Positions 53,925-64,000 are shown, counted from the first letter of the stretch. The stretch is DNA of 64,000 nucleotides from Erythrobacter tepidarius (GCF_002155695.1 NZ_MUYJ01000001.1:248001-312000); one strand, 5' to 3'. The notes: generated from the letters alone by a model not told the origin. Made by a program: numbers and translations.

Positions 53925-55108
53925 GATATTGCTCCTAAGGCCAGGCGCTCGATGACGCGGGCGGACAGCGCCGCGCGCTCGGCGAGGCTCGGGATGATGA
54001 GATATTCGTCGGGGGAGTGGATCGCCCCGCCGCGCACGCCCATGGTGTCGACCACGGGCACCCCGCAGGCGGCAATGTTATTGCCATCGCACACCCCGCC
54101 GGTGGATTGCCAGCCGATCTCCTGGCCCAGCTCGGCACCGCATTCGCGCACCAGATCGAACAGGCGCTGGGTCTTGGCATCGACGGGCTTGGGCGGGCGG
54201 GTGACGCCGCCGTGCCGCGCGGTCGAAACTTCGTGAACAGCCTGAATATCGATCAGCAAGTGATTGAGAGCATGATCGAAGGCAGCCCCTGCCTCGACAG
54301 TCTTCGGGCGGATGTTGAAGCGCAGGACGGCATGATCGGGCACGACATTATTGGCCGCACCGCCTTCAAGCCTGGCCGGGTTGATGGTGATGTCCGGGGT
54401 CTCCAGCGCCTTCAGCCGCAGGATCAGGTCAGCCGCGGCGACGATCGCATTGCGCCCCTCGTGCGGGTTGCGTCCGGCATGGGCGCTGCGGCCGGTGAAG
54501 ATGATCGAATAGTTTCCGGTGCCCCCGCGCGTATGCGCGAGCGTGCCGTCGGGCAGGGCGGCAGGCTCATAGGTCAGCGCGGCCAGCTTGCCTGCGGCCA
54601 GCTCGGCAATCAGCGCGGCGCTGGCGAGCGAACCGGTTTCCTCGTCGGAATTGATCAGCACGTCATAGCCCAGGCTGGAGGCGGCCGCGGTCTGCTCGAA
54701 GGCCAGCAGCGCGTGGAGCATCACCGCGATACCCCCCTTCATGTCGGCAACCCCCGGACCGTTCAGCGTCTGCGCGTCGAGCCAGCGCTGGTGCTGGAAG
54801 GGGTGATCGGCAGGGAACACCGTGTCCATGTGGCCGGTGAGCAGGATGCGCCGGTTCGCCTGCGGGCGCACACGCACCACCAGATGCTGACCGTGCGGCT
54901 TGTCGCAGGTGCTGCCGTCGGCGGCAATTGCGGTGACCGGGGCCGGATCGACCAGTTCGACGCTCCCGGGCAGGGCCGCAAAGGCCTCGGCCAGCGCGGC
55001 GGCTTGGCTTGCCAAGCCGGCGAGATTCGCCGTGCCGGTGTTGATCGCGCTCCACGCGCGCACCTGCGCCAGCATCGCGGCGGAGTCGATCGTCCGGGTT
55101 GCGTCCAT
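53921..55108 (-). CDS. M20 family metallohydrolase, candidate AstE substitute
   Basis: 395 residues. Zinc-dependent M20 amidohydrolase: metal ligands in LLTGHMDTVFP and GPGVADMKGG, catalytic Glu in NSDEETGS, dimerisation domain with GRSAHAGRNPHEGRNAI, and C-terminal His in MGVRGGAIHSPDEYL. Similar to ArgE/DapE/carboxypeptidase G2 types. It is upstream of and overlapping astA, so it probably hydrolyses a succinylated or acylated amino acid, perhaps doing the AstE reaction (succinylglutamate desuccinylation). That role is inferred only from context; AstE itself belongs to another fold. Confidence 0.85.
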   Translation of the reverse strand: MDATRTIDSAAMLAQVRAWSAINTGTANLAGLASQAAALAEAFAALPGSVELVDPAPVTAIAADGSTCDKPHGQHLVVRVRPQANRRILLTGHMDTVFPADHPFQHQRWLDAQTLNGPGVADMKGGIAVMLHALLAFEQTAAASSLGYDVLINSDEETGSLASAALIAELAAGKLAALTYEPAALPDGTLAHTRGGTGNYSIIFTGRSAHAGRNPHEGRNAIVAAADLILRLKALETPDITINPARLEGGAANNVVPDHAVLRFNIRPKTVEAGAAFDHALNHLLIDIQAVHEVSTARHGGVTRPPKPVDAKTQRLFDLVRECGAELGQEIGWQSTGGVCDGNNIAACGVPVVDTMGVRGGAIHSPDEYLIIPSLAERAALSARVIERLALGAIS

Positions 55109-55224
55109 GCCCTCCCTCTAGCCGCCCGCGCGCACCAGTCCAACCCGTTGCAATCCAATCTCCCCTGCGCCATAGGGCGGCCCGTCCTCTCCTCCCCGGG
55201 CCCTGACAACCCACGAGGACCAAG

Positions 55225-57321
55225 ATGACTGAAATGATCACCCGCGCCGGCATCGCCATCGATTCCCGCCTGGCGAATTTCCTTGAAACGCAGGTTCTCG
55301 GCCCTCTTGGGCGCGATGTCGAGGCTTTCTGGCAGGGCTTTGCCGCGCTGCTCGCCGACTTCGTGCCGCGTAATCGTGCGCTGCTGGCCAAGCGCGAGGA
55401 ATTGCAGGCGCAGATCGATGCGTGGCACAGCGAACGTGCCGGAAAGCCGCATGACGCAGCGGCCTACAAGGCCTTCCTGACGCAGATCGGCTACCTTGTT
55501 CCCGAGCCGGGTGACTTCATCATCGGCACGCAGAACGTCGATCCCGAAATCGCCACCATGGCCGGCCCGCAGCTGGTCGTGCCGATTCTCAATGCGCGCT
55601 TCCTGCTGAACGCGGCGAATGCCCGGTGGGGAAGCCTCTACGATGCCTTCTACGGCACCGACGCGCTCGACGCGGCCCCGGCGCGCCCTGGCGGCTATGA
55701 CCCCGAACGCGGCGCAGCGGTGATCGCGCGCGGGCGGCAGTTTTTGGATGATACCTTTCCGCTCGCGAACGGAAGCTGGGCCGATCTGACGGGGCGTGAG
55801 GGCATCTCGCTCGCGAGGGCGGACCAATATATCGGCGAAACGGAGAAGGGGATTCTTCTCAGGAACAACGGGCTGCACGTTGAAGTTGTGTTCGATTCGA
55901 GCACGCCTGTCGGCGCGACCGACAAGGCCGGGATTGCCGACATCATCGTCGAGGCCGCGCTCACGACCATCGCCGATTGCGAGGATTCGGTCGCCGCGGT
56001 CGATGCCGAGGACAAGCTGCTCGCCTACACCAACTGGCTCGGCATCATCCGCGGCGATCTCTCGGAGAGCTTCGAGAAGGGCGGCCGCATGCTGACCCGC
56101 ACGCTGGCAGGCGACAAGGCCTACACCGCCGCTGATGGCAGCACCCAAACTCTGCCGGGCCGCAGCCTGATGTTCGTACGCAATGTCGGCCACCTGATGA
56201 CCAACCCCGCGATCCACCTCGCCGATGGCAGCGAGGTGCCCGAGGGCATCATGGACGCGGTCTTCACCAGCGCGATCTCGACCCTCGATATCGAGGGCCA
56301 CGGGCGGTTCGGCAATTCGCGTACCGGCAGTATCTACATCGTCAAGCCGAAGATGCATGGGCCGGAAGAATGCTCTTTTACTAACGACTTGTTCGACGCA
56401 GTTGAGGATCTGCTTCAACTCCCGCGCCACACCATCAAGGTCGGCGTGATGGATGAAGAACGCCGCACCAGCGCCAATCTTGCCGCCTGCATCCATGCGG
56501 TGCGTGACCGGATCGTCTTCATCAACACCGGCTTCCTCGACCGGACGGGCGATGAAATCCACACCTCGATGCGCGCCGGGCCGATGCTCCGCAAGGGCGC
56601 GATGAAGGGCAGCGCGTGGCTCAAGGCCTACGAGGCCCGCAACGTTGCTATCGGCCTTGCCCACGGGCTTTCGGGCAAGGCCCAGATTGGCAAGGGCATG
56701 TGGGCCGCACCCGATCTGATGGGGCAGATGATGATCGAGAAGCTGGGCCATCTCAAGGCGGGCGCCAACACCGCGTGGGTGCCGTCCCCCACTGCCGCGA
56801 CGCTCCACGCGCTGCATTATCACCAGATCGACGTGTTCGCGGTGCAAAAGCACCTGCCTGAACCGCCGGGCCTCGACGATCTGCTTGCGATTCCGCTGGC
56901 CGACGGGGCGAACTGGTCGGAGGCGGAAATCCGCGAGGAGCTCGACAATAATTGCCAGGGCTTGCTCGGCTATGTGGTGCGCTGGATCGATCAGGGCGTG
57001 GGCTGCTCCAAGGTGCCCGACATCAACGATGTGGGCCTGATGGAAGACCGCGCGACGCTGCGCATCTCCTCGCAGCACATCGCCAACTGGCTGCTGCACG
57101 GGGTGATTACCGAGGCACAAGTGATGGACAGCCTCACGCGCATGGCCGCCAAGGTCGATGCGCAGAACGCAGGCGATCCGCTCTATGTGCCGCTGACGGG
57201 CAACGAGGATGGCCCGGCGTTCAGAGCCGCCAAGGATCTGATCTTCAAGGGGGTGGAACAGCCGAGCGGCTATACCGAACCGCTGCTGCACCACTGGCGA
57301 AAGATCAGGAAGGCGGGTTAG
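55225..57321 (+). CDS. glcB: Malate synthase G
   Basis: 698 residues, the monomeric G isoform (E. coli 723). Condenses glyoxylate and acetyl-CoA to malate in the glyoxylate route. YRTGNT-like regions include [39 protein letters not shown] (metal-binding acidic residues), [27 protein letters not shown] and [11 protein letters not shown]. Isocitrate lyase is not adjacent, so glyoxylate may come from glycolate or elsewhere. Preceded by CACGAGGACC 8 bp upstream. Divergent from the M20 gene across a 116-bp region. Confidence 0.95.
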   Translation: MTEMITRAGIAIDSRLANFLETQVLGPLGRDVEAFWQGFAALLADFVPRNRALLAKREELQAQIDAWHSERAGKPHDAAAYKAFLTQIGYLVPEPGDFIIGTQNVDPEIATMAGPQLVVPILNARFLLNAANARWGSLYDAFYGTDALDAAPARPGGYDPERGAAVIARGRQFLDDTFPLANGSWADLTGREGISLARADQYIGETEKGILLRNNGLHVEVVFDSSTPVGATDKAGIADIIVEAALTTIADCEDSVAAVDAEDKLLAYTNWLGIIRGDLSESFEKGGRMLTRTLAGDKAYTAADGSTQTLPGRSLMFVRNVGHLMTNPAIHLADGSEVPEGIMDAVFTSAISTLDIEGHGRFGNSRTGSIYIVKPKMHGPEECSFTNDLFDAVEDLLQLPRHTIKVGVMDEERRTSANLAACIHAVRDRIVFINTGFLDRTGDEIHTSMRAGPMLRKGAMKGSAWLKAYEARNVAIGLAHGLSGKAQIGKGMWAAPDLMGQMMIEKLGHLKAGANTAWVPSPTAATLHALHYHQIDVFAVQKHLPEPPGLDDLLAIPLADGANWSEAEIREELDNNCQGLLGYVVRWIDQGVGCSKVPDINDVGLMEDRATLRISSQHIANWLLHGVITEAQVMDSLTRMAAKVDAQNAGDPLYVPLTGNEDGPAFRAAKDLIFKGVEQPSGYTEPLLHHWRKIRKAG

Positions 57322-57490
57322 ACGCGCGGTTTCCTACAGGCGCGCGGATTGGCAGGCTTTCCCCATGGCCTGTCTCTCCCGCGCCTCGCTGCCACCGGAC
57401 TCGCCTTGTGAAGGGGCAGGTTTTTGCGTTCAGGACAGTGTCTCATGTGTCTCCAACAAGCGCGAAGCTGAACGCCAACCGGCCGATCGA

Positions 57491-58315
57491 TCACCCATGC
57501 ATGGCGCGGGCTATGGCGACGAACTCTGCCACGCTGATCGTTTCGGCGCGGCGGGTTTCGTCGATGCCGAGGCTTTCGAGCGCCTCCAGCGCCCCCGGAA
57601 CACCTTTGAGGCTCTGACGCAGCATCTTGCGGCGCTGGCCGAAGGCGGCCTCGGTCAGGCGTTCGAGGGTGTGCGCCGAGACGCCCTCGGGCATCGCGGT
57701 GGGGGTGACATGGACGATCGCGCTCATCACCTTGGGCGGCGGGGTGAAGGCGCTGCGGTGGACTTTCATCGCAAGGCGGGCCTCGGCGCGCCACTGGGCG
57801 AGCACCGCGAGGCGGCCATAGGCGTCATCGCCTGCCGATGCGACGATCCGGTCGGCGACCTCGCGCTGGAACATCAGCGTGAGCGAGTGCCACAGCGGCG
57901 GCCAGGCCTCACCGCCGAGCCAGCGCACGAACAGCGCGGTGCCGACATTATAAGGCAGGTTCGAGAGCACGTGGAAGGGCGCGTCGTCCATCAGCGCATT
58001 GTGATCGAGAGCAAGCGCGTCACCCTCGATCACGGTGAGCTGCCCCGGAAATGCCTCGCCCAGTTCGGCAAGCGCGGGCAGGCAGCGGCGGTCCATCTCG
58101 ATGGCGGTAACCTTCGCGCCGGCGCGCAGCAGGGCGCGGGTAAGACCTCCGGGGCCGGGGCCGACTTCGAGCACCCGTGCGCCCGCCAGATCGCCCGGCA
58201 GCGCGGCGATGCGGGCAAGCAGCTGCTCGTCGAGCAGGAAGTTCTGCCCCAGCGCCTTGGAGGCGGCCAGGCCGTGACGGGCGATCACCTCGCGGATGGG
58301 GGGAAGAGTGGTCAT
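57491..58315 (-). CDS. rsmA: 16S rRNA dimethyladenosine transferase
   Basis: 274 residues. Dimethylates A1518 and A1519 in helix 45 of 16S rRNA (KsgA). [23 protein letters not shown] motif [16 protein letters not shown], and catalytic [11 protein letters not shown] (motif IV) are all present. The start overlaps the pdxA stop (ATGA). Last gene of lptD-surA-pdxA-rsmA. The 169-bp gap to glcB holds no recognisable gene. Confidence 0.96.
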   Translation of the reverse strand: MTTLPPIREVIARHGLAASKALGQNFLLDEQLLARIAALPGDLAGARVLEVGPGPGGLTRALLRAGAKVTAIEMDRRCLPALAELGEAFPGQLTVIEGDALALDHNALMDDAPFHVLSNLPYNVGTALFVRWLGGEAWPPLWHSLTLMFQREVADRIVASAGDDAYGRLAVLAQWRAEARLAMKVHRSAFTPPPKVMSAIVHVTPTAMPEGVSAHTLERLTEAAFGQRRKMLRQSLKGVPGALEALESLGIDETRRAETISVAEFVAIARAMHG

Positions 58316-59325
58316 GCGCGCGCCCGCGCCGCCGCCATCTCCGCCGCCATCACGATCGCCGCGGTCATCGCACCGGGATCGGCGATTCCCTGGCCGGCGA
58401 TGTCGAAGGCGGTGCCGTGATCGGGCGAGGTGCGGATGATGGGCAGGCCGAGCGTGACGTTGACGCCCTCGTCCACTTCCAGTGCCTTGATCGGGATCAG
58501 CGCCTGATCGTGATACATCGCGAGCGCCGCGTCATAGGTTTCCCGCGCCCGGGGCGTGAACAGCGCATCGCCCGGCACCGGGCCGAAGGCTTCGATGCCT
58601 TCGGCCCGCAAGGCGGCAATGGCCGGCGCGATGATGCGCGCTTCCTCGTCGCCGAACTGCCCGCCTTCCCCCGCATGGGGATTGAGCGCGGCAATCGCGA
58701 GGCGGGGCTGGGCAATGCCGAAGTCGCGGCTGAGAGCGGCGGCGACGATCCGCGCCTTGTGGCTGACAAGCTCGGCCGAGAGCAGCGCGGGCACCTCGGC
58801 GAGCGCGACATGGACGGTGAGCGGGACGGTGCGCAAGCTCGGCCCGGCCAGCATCATCACCGCGTCGCGATAGGGTTTGCCGCAGGCGTCGGCGAGATAT
58901 TCGGTCTGGCCCGGATAGTCCCAGCCAATCGCCGCCAGCGCGCTCTTGGCGACAGGCGCGGTGACGATCGCGCACGACGCGCCGGCCAGCGCGCACTTGG
59001 TTGCCCATTGCAGCGAGGCCAGCGCGAGGCGGGCGCCATCCGGCGAGGGGGCGGCGGGCTGGTAGGGGCCGTCGAGCAAGGCCAGCACCGGCAGGCCGGC
59101 GGCACTGGCGTAGAGCGCCTCGGACGGGTCGGCGATCGGCACGATCGGGCAGTCGATCCCGAGCCGCTCGGCACAGGCGGCGAGCAGACCCGGCCCGCCA
59201 ACCACGAATACAGGCGGGGCGCGGCACCCGGCCCGCAGCCTGGCCCAGGCGCCGAGGATGACTTCGGGGCCGATCCCCGCCGGATCGCCCAAAGCGATCG
59301 CAAGAGGTGCCGCGCTTGCCGTCAA
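58312..59325 (-). CDS. pdxA: 4-hydroxythreonine-4-phosphate dehydrogenase
   Basis: 337 residues. NAD-dependent step of pyridoxal 5'-phosphate synthesis. [14 protein letters not shown] is the family start; metal-binding and active-site histidines appear in [69 protein letters not shown]. The ATG overlaps the surA stop and the stop overlaps rsmA, giving tight coupling. Confidence 0.96.
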   Translation of the reverse strand: MTASAAPLAIALGDPAGIGPEVILGAWARLRAGCRAPPVFVVGGPGLLAACAERLGIDCPIVPIADPSEALYASAAGLPVLALLDGPYQPAAPSPDGARLALASLQWATKCALAGASCAIVTAPVAKSALAAIGWDYPGQTEYLADACGKPYRDAVMMLAGPSLRTVPLTVHVALAEVPALLSAELVSHKARIVAAALSRDFGIAQPRLAIAALNPHAGEGGQFGDEEARIIAPAIAALRAEGIEAFGPVPGDALFTPRARETYDAALAMYHDQALIPIKALEVDEGVNVTLGLPIIRTSPDHGTAFDIAGQGIADPGAMTAAIVMAAEMAAARARA

Positions 59326-60689
59326 TTGTATTCGATATAGGCGTCGTTGCGCAGGTCGCGCAGGTAACGCTGGGCGCGCTTGTTGACCCGCTCCTGTTCG
59401 AGCTGGTCCATCACCGATGCGAAGCTCGGCGCGCCGGCATCCTTGGGATCGTCACGTCCGCACAGCATCAGCACGCGCACGCCCTCCCTGATTCCGCCAA
59501 ACAACGGGGTGGTCTGGCCGATCTGCAGGTTGAGCACGATCGCGCGCAGCTGATCGGGCAGGTTGGCGGCCTTGATCTGGTCATTCGCCACAACCTGCGC
59601 GCCGAATGCCGCCGCCGCTGCCTCGACCTCGCCGCAGCCGCGCAGGGACTCGATGAAGCGGCCGAATTGCTCGACCTTCGCGGTCGCCGCCGCCTCGGTC
59701 ACACCTTCGGGGAAGGAGATCGAGATTTGCTTGAGGTTCAGCACCGCCTCGTTCGGATCAGCCATCAGCACCTGACGCTTGTTGATCAGGTAAAGGATCG
59801 AGAAGCCGCCGGGAATCTCGATCGGCCCGTTGAGCTGGCCCGGCTGCATCTGCCGCGCGGCGGCGGCGAGCTGCGGAGGCAGCTGGCCGAGCCGCACCCA
59901 GCCCAGATCGCCGCCCACCACCGCCGTGGTCGCTTCGGAGAACTGACGCGCATAGGCGACGAAGCTGCCGCCCTGGCGGAGCTGCTCCATGATCGCCTCG
60001 ATATTCTTGAGCACCGCCGCGCGGTTCTCGCTGGTGGCCGAAAGATAGATCTCGCCAAGGCGGTATTCTTCGGTGCCCTTGGCCTCGTTCAGACGCTTGA
60101 GCACGTCATTGACCTCTTCGGCCGAAACGTTGACGAAAGGCATGATGTTGCGGCGCAGGAGTTTCTCCCACGCCATCTCGCCTTCGATCTGACGCTTGAG
60201 CGATGCGGGCGAGGATCCGATCTGGAGCAGATATTCGTCCATCTTCTTCGGCTCGTTGCCGAAGTTCTGCGCGGCGAGCTGCTGGTAGGTCTCCTCCACC
60301 TCCTGGGGGGTGACCTTCATTTCGGCGGCTTCGGCCGCCTGGATTTTCAAGGTCTCGTCGATTAGGTTGCGCAGCACCTGGACCCGCAGGCGCAGAAGCT
60401 CGTCGTCGGACACCGGAACATCCGAGGATGCGGTGACGAGCGCGACGCGCTGATCGATATCGGTGCCGGTGATGACATAGCCGTTGACCACCGCCGTCGC
60501 TGCGCGGCGATTGGGATCGGTCTTGCCGAAAATCGTGATGTCCTCGGGCAGGCCGAAGGGATTGTCGGCTGTCGGCACCGCCACGGTCTGCGCCGGCGCC
60601 GCAGCCGGAACCAGCGCGAGCGCAGCCAGCGAGGCCAGCATCGCCCTGGCTCGCAGCGGCATTCCGGCCTTGTTCGAAAACAGCTTCAT
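59322..60689 (-). CDS. surA: SurA-type periplasmic chaperone / peptidyl-prolyl isomerase
   Basis: 455 residues. Signal peptide (AMLASLAALALVPAAAPAQ), SurA N-terminal domain (AATAVVNGYVITGTDIDQRVAL), and a parvulin-type rotamase region (LGEIYLSATSE... GGDLGWVRLGQLPPQL). Guides outer-membrane proteins, including LptD, through the periplasm. The start at 60689 begins MKLFSNKAG; upstream Met codons are in-frame but unsupported. A 180-bp gap separates it from lptD. Only one PPIase module is obvious; the second may be degenerate. Confidence 0.9.
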   Translation of the reverse strand: MKLFSNKAGMPLRARAMLASLAALALVPAAAPAQTVAVPTADNPFGLPEDITIFGKTDPNRRAATAVVNGYVITGTDIDQRVALVTASSDVPVSDDELLRLRVQVLRNLIDETLKIQAAEAAEMKVTPQEVEETYQQLAAQNFGNEPKKMDEYLLQIGSSPASLKRQIEGEMAWEKLLRRNIMPFVNVSAEEVNDVLKRLNEAKGTEEYRLGEIYLSATSENRAAVLKNIEAIMEQLRQGGSFVAYARQFSEATTAVVGGDLGWVRLGQLPPQLAAAARQMQPGQLNGPIEIPGGFSILYLINKRQVLMADPNEAVLNLKQISISFPEGVTEAAATAKVEQFGRFIESLRGCGEVEAAAAAFGAQVVANDQIKAANLPDQLRAIVLNLQIGQTTPLFGGIREGVRVLMLCGRDDPKDAGAPSFASVMDQLEQERVNKRAQRYLRDLRNDAYIEYN

Positions 60690-60856
60690 TCTCACGCGTT
60701 CATTCCCGCCTTCGCTCATTTGTGCGCGACCCCTCACGCAATCTGGTGCAGCCCTTGCTTCAGCGCGGCTGAATGGAAGCTGAGTCCCGCCTTAGACCCG
60801 GCCCGCGGCGCTGGCCACTGCGACAGGCCCTTACCCCCAATTATCCGCGCTGCCAA

Positions 60857-60877
60857 TTCGCTGACCGCATCAGCGAA
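60857..60877. other. Hairpin overlapping the lptD stop codon
   Basis: TTCGCTGA and TCAGCGAA, a perfect 8-bp inverted repeat with a 5-base loop; the lptD stop codon lies inside it. No T-run follows on the minus strand. It could dampen read-through into surA or stabilise lptD mRNA. The remaining gap to surA (60690-60856) has no gene. Confidence 0.45.
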
Positions 60878-63158
60878 AGCCGAGATTGCGCAGCGCGAAG
60901 AACAGCTGGAACGTGTTTCCGCGCCGGGCATCGCCCGCGTCGATGAAATCGCGTCGCCAGGTTGCGCCGAATTCGATGCAGTCATCGGCATAGGCAATGC
61001 CAAACCGGGTGCGGATCGGTTCGAAGCCATCGGGCTGGAACACCGGGTCCTCGTCGGTATTGGTGAGGTTGAACACGCCCGATCCGAACACCGACCACGT
61101 TCGCCCCAGCGCGATGCGCGCTGCGGCGCGCAGTTCTTCGCGGTCACGCAGATCCTCGACCGTCTGGATGTCGCGATTGAGCCGCAGGTAGCCAAATTCG
61201 ACATAATTGCGGCGCGATCCGATGGTCGCGTCGATCTCGTTGCGGCGCACCGCGAGGTTGTCCTTGTCGAGCCGGAATCGATGCGTGAGGTTGATGAAAT
61301 CGCGCAAGCGCACTTGCGTGCGTCCGACGAAATCGGACACCCGCTCGGACAGGCCGGTGCCGGTGGGAAAGATCTGTTCAGCCGGATCATCGAACCGATA
61401 GGACTGGCCGATGGTGGTCGAGACTCTCCAGCCCGGTCGCTGGAGTTCCCAGTCCACACCCCAGGTCACGCGCGTGCCGTCCTCGACCCGGTCGTAGCCG
61501 GGGAAGCGGTTGAGCGCGAAGAGGTTGGAATCCTCCAGGTCGATCGCCCGGGCATCTTCGTTGGACACATCGAGATTGCGCAAGCGCGGGCTGGCGACGA
61601 TCTGCACCCGGGGTTTGAGGACCTGCGTGCCGCCAAGGGCCTCACCCACGAACGGCCATTCGATGTCGATCGCGGCGGTCGCGATTCCACGCGCGGTCCA
61701 GCCTTCGTTGCCGCGATAGCTCGGGGTCGCGGTCGCCAGGATGTTGTCGGTGTTGTAAATGTCACCGCGCACCAGCGCGGTCAGCGTGACCACCTGCCCC
61801 AGCGCGGTCAGTCGCCGCAGATCCCACTTCGCTCCAGCAAAGGCGCGCTGGGTGTCTTGCCCGTCGTTGCGCAACAGCGCAAGGCTGTTCACCTGGAACT
61901 CGATCTGGCCGCCAAGCAGCGGATCGGAGACGATCTGGCGATAGTCGAGCGCGGGCAGGGCGAGCGGCACCTGTCCCTGATCGGCATTGATCCTGAGCGT
62001 TTGGGTCGCCCAGCCGGCGAGCGAGAAATAGGATTTCCCGGTAATGCGTTCGAGGTTGATGGTCGAACGCAGGCGGTCGTCGCGGCTGAGATCGTAACGG
62101 CGCAGGAAGGTGCGGTCGGATGCGATGCGAATCGAACCGGTCAGGCTCCATTCGGGCGAGAACTGGAAGCGCCCGTTGCTTTCGATGTAGCCGCGCGGGC
62201 GGTTCTGGAAGCTTTGCCCGCCGGTGAAATCGGTCAGTCGGTCGCTGGCGGTGAGGTAGCCACTGATCTGGTAGGCGCCCTTGTCGGTCAGGTGTCGCCA
62301 CTTGGCGCTCGCCATCGGCGCGACGTCGGAGAACACATAGGCCCCGAGCGTGAGGTCGCGGTTGTCGGCGAGGCGCCAGTAATATTCGCCGCTGACTTCC
62401 AGACCGTTGACCTGGCTGATCCGGAAATCAGGGACGAGAAAGCCGCTTTCTGCCTTGCCGTCGGTGCGCAGCGCGAGGCCGGGCAGGGGCAGGATGCGCG
62501 CGCCGAACAATTCCAGCATAGCGCCTTCGAAGCGCACCCGCTGGGCCTTCTGGTCGAACGTCACCTTGTCGGCGGTGATCCGCCAGCTGGGGTTCCGGGC
62601 GCAGCCGTCCTCGCCCGTCACCGCGCAGGCCGAATAGGCCGCATCGGTGAGCAGCGCGATGCCGTCCTCGCCGCGTTCGGCCGATCGCGCGGCGAGCCGG
62701 CCCCCAGCCCTGAGCGCGATCAGCAGCTCGGCCATGGCCCCGGCTTCGAAAGTCTCGGTCAGCTCGACCTGATCGGTGAACAGCTGGTTGCCGGCATCGT
62801 CAACCAGCCGGATATTGCCGGTGGCGATGATCTTGCCGGTGGCGCGGTCCCAGGTGATCTCGTCGGCGCGGACCGAGCGATCTTCCGAGCGCAGGATGAC
62901 ATTGCCACGCGCAATGACGATCTCGCGCTCGCTGTCATAGGCGATCTCGCGCGCTTCGAAAGCGATGACTTGAGCGGCCTGCTGCGGGTCTACCGCGGGA
63001 GCGGCGGCCCGATCCTGCGCGTCATCCTGCGCCGCGAGTGTGGCGGGCATCGCCAGCAGGATCAGCGCGAGGGCCAGACGCAAGGAAGCGCCCCGCGCCG
63101 GGGAGCGCTGGTCATGGTACGCGGCCTCGCGCGATCCGTACGACAAGCCTCCCGACAT
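60870..63158 (-). CDS. lptD: LPS-assembly protein LptD
   Basis: 762 residues. Outer-membrane beta-barrel that, with LptE, inserts lipopolysaccharide into the outer leaflet. Signal sequence (LALALILLAMPATLAAQ), an OstA beta-jellyroll domain (VIAFEAREIAYDSEREIVIARGNV, RADEITWDRATGKIIATGNIRLVDDAGN), and a barrel in which repeated aromatic strands (for example YYWRLADNRDLTLG) end in NLGFR. The start at 63158 gives a signal peptide after about 25 residues of Ser/Arg-rich leader; other upstream Met codons are possible. First gene of the lptD-surA-pdxA-rsmA operon. Confidence 0.93.
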   Translation of the reverse strand: MSGGLSYGSREAAYHDQRSPARGASLRLALALILLAMPATLAAQDDAQDRAAAPAVDPQQAAQVIAFEAREIAYDSEREIVIARGNVILRSEDRSVRADEITWDRATGKIIATGNIRLVDDAGNQLFTDQVELTETFEAGAMAELLIALRAGGRLAARSAERGEDGIALLTDAAYSACAVTGEDGCARNPSWRITADKVTFDQKAQRVRFEGAMLELFGARILPLPGLALRTDGKAESGFLVPDFRISQVNGLEVSGEYYWRLADNRDLTLGAYVFSDVAPMASAKWRHLTDKGAYQISGYLTASDRLTDFTGGQSFQNRPRGYIESNGRFQFSPEWSLTGSIRIASDRTFLRRYDLSRDDRLRSTINLERITGKSYFSLAGWATQTLRINADQGQVPLALPALDYRQIVSDPLLGGQIEFQVNSLALLRNDGQDTQRAFAGAKWDLRRLTALGQVVTLTALVRGDIYNTDNILATATPSYRGNEGWTARGIATAAIDIEWPFVGEALGGTQVLKPRVQIVASPRLRNLDVSNEDARAIDLEDSNLFALNRFPGYDRVEDGTRVTWGVDWELQRPGWRVSTTIGQSYRFDDPAEQIFPTGTGLSERVSDFVGRTQVRLRDFINLTHRFRLDKDNLAVRRNEIDATIGSRRNYVEFGYLRLNRDIQTVEDLRDREELRAAARIALGRTWSVFGSGVFNLTNTDEDPVFQPDGFEPIRTRFGIAYADDCIEFGATWRRDFIDAGDARRGNTFQLFFALRNLGFR

Positions 63159-63295
63159 GGCCTTGCCTATTGCACCGCTCGCGCTTAATCGCAATCGCCA
63201 TTGCACCCCCGACGCGTGCGGCTTGTCGCAGGTGCGCGGCACTCTGCCAGCGCAAGTCCCCGACCGGCAAACACGCGCTTCCTTTCGGAGAACCC

Positions 63296-64000
63296 ATGCA
63301 GATTCATTTCACCGCCGCTCCGCCCGCCGACATTCGCCTGCACGCGCAGGTCGTGAACCAGGGGGCGAGTCTCGCCGCGCTCGATGCCGCGCTGGCCGAA
63401 GGTGCCGCTGCGGCGCGCTTTGCGGGCCGGGCCGGGCAGGTTTTCGATGGTTTCGTCGGCAGCGGCGCGGGTCTGCGCTGGATCGCGCTGGCCGGTGCGG
63501 GCGAGCCCGGCGCCGCCGAACGCCGCCTCAACTGCGAACGCGCCGGTGCGGCGCTGACCGCGAAATATCTCGTTTCGGGCGAGGCGGCGATGGTGCTCGA
63601 TCTCGGCCAGGCGGCGCTTTCGGCGACCGATGCCGCCGCAGTCCTGCTCGGCCTGCGCCTGCGCGGCTGGCGGCATGACAAGTATCGCACCCGCCTTGCT
63701 GCCGACAAGCGCCCCTCGTTGACCACGGTTCACGTGATCAACGCGCCCGCCGGCACCGAAGCGGAATGGGAGCGCGAAGCGGCGCTGGCCAGGGGGGTCG
63801 AATTCACCCGAATGCTGGTGACCGAGCCGGCCAACATCATCTATCCGGCGAGTTTCGTGGCCGCCTGCGAGGAAGCCTTTTCCGGCACCGGTGTCAGCAT
63901 CACCGTGCTCGGCGAGGCCGAGATGGAAAAGCTCGGCATGGGCGCGCTGCTCGGTGTGGGCAAGGGCTCCGAGCGCGAATCCAAGCTGCTCGCGATCCGT
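63296..64000 (+). CDS. pepA: Leucyl aminopeptidase (M17), 3' truncated by window
   Basis: 235 codons remain open to the window edge. The N-terminal macro-like regulatory domain (about 1-150) and the linker leading into the catalytic domain are seen: GVEFTRMLVTEPANIIYPASF, VLGEAEMEKLGMGALLGVGKGSERESKLLAIR. The catalytic Lys, Asp and Glu metal ligands lie beyond the end. Cytosolic metallo-aminopeptidase of the M17 family. GGAG sits 5 bp upstream of the ATG. Divergent from lptD. Confidence 0.94.
   Translation, partial: MQIHFTAAPPADIRLHAQVVNQGASLAALDAALAEGAAAARFAGRAGQVFDGFVGSGAGLRWIALAGAGEPGAAERRLNCERAGAALTAKYLVSGEAAMVLDLGQAALSATDAAAVLLGLRLRGWRHDKYRTRLAADKRPSLTTVHVINAPAGTEAEWEREAALARGVEFTRMLVTEPANIIYPASFVAACEEAFSGTGVSITVLGEAEMEKLGMGALLGVGKGSERESKLLAIR

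Noticed and set aside
60720..63188. Long open frame on the plus strand opposite lptD
   Set aside because: Shadow of the lptD coding strand; Asp/Arg/Gln-rich composition and no domain. The same holds for long antisense frames opposite dsbD, uvrB, bipA, glcB and the flippase.
63728..63743. Second parS site in pepA
   Set aside because: Only the TTCACGTGA core matches; the flanking bases do not fit the consensus.

Overview
The window is a GC-rich, gene-dense chromosomal segment from an alphaproteobacterium, most probably order Sphingomonadales and close to Erythrobacter/Porphyrobacter. The case for this is a permuted two-piece tmRNA gene, the hemC-hemD-mitofilin neighbourhood, TonB-dependent receptor and extensin-like genes, and the protein style. 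It is an inference from content; no search was run. No insertion sequence, prophage, CRISPR array, rRNA or tRNA gene was recognised. Most genes sit in short operons, many joined by 4-bp ATGA overlaps.

Layout. 1-1.5 kb: the 3' part of cydB, a 47-residue ORF made of 36-bp tandem repeats, a DUF2474 small subunit and a DCC thiol protein. 1.5-5.6 kb: an FMN 2-hydroxyacid oxidase, an aldehyde dehydrogenase and a divergent alanine dehydrogenase, followed by a parS-like palindrome. 5.7-8.7 kb (minus strand): gcdH, maiA and fah, for glutaryl-CoA and tyrosine catabolism, interrupted by an intergenic inverted repeat. 8.8-11.5 kb: a lone receiver domain, a membrane helix-hairpin-helix protein and a VWA lipoprotein. 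11.7-15.3 kb: tsaD-gpsA-flippase, divergent from hemC-hemD-mitofilin (15.3-17.9 kb). 18-27 kb: ubiH family, dsbD, S10 peptidase, uvrB, DUF3617 and an alpha/beta hydrolase.

27.4-31.4 kb holds a complete Anbu-type operon: circularly permuted ATP-grasp, alpha-E, transglutaminase and the proteasome-like Anbu subunit. 31.6-37 kb carries an atypical LuxR-type regulator, an extensin-like protein, a sodium:solute symporter and bipA. 37.3-44.5 kb has a TonB-dependent receptor with a clear terminator, a DUF805 protein, an ABC permease/ATPase pair and a divergent arylesterase. recF follows.

45.6-46.4 kb is the most interesting module. A sequence fitting the sigma-54 consensus, with an upstream perfect inverted repeat, precedes two paralogous 37-residue membrane microproteins and a PspC-domain protein, and a terminator closes the unit. 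It looks like a reduced phage-shock-type envelope stress operon. 46.4-50 kb (minus strand): LemA, two TPM-domain proteins, a NUDIX hydrolase and an SDR. Then come mscL and tmRNA. 51.5-55.1 kb carries arginine succinyltransferase pathway genes in which an M20 hydrolase overlaps astA and may take the AstE role. malate synthase G is divergent. The window closes with lptD-surA-pdxA-rsmA (minus strand) and the 5' part of leucyl aminopeptidase.
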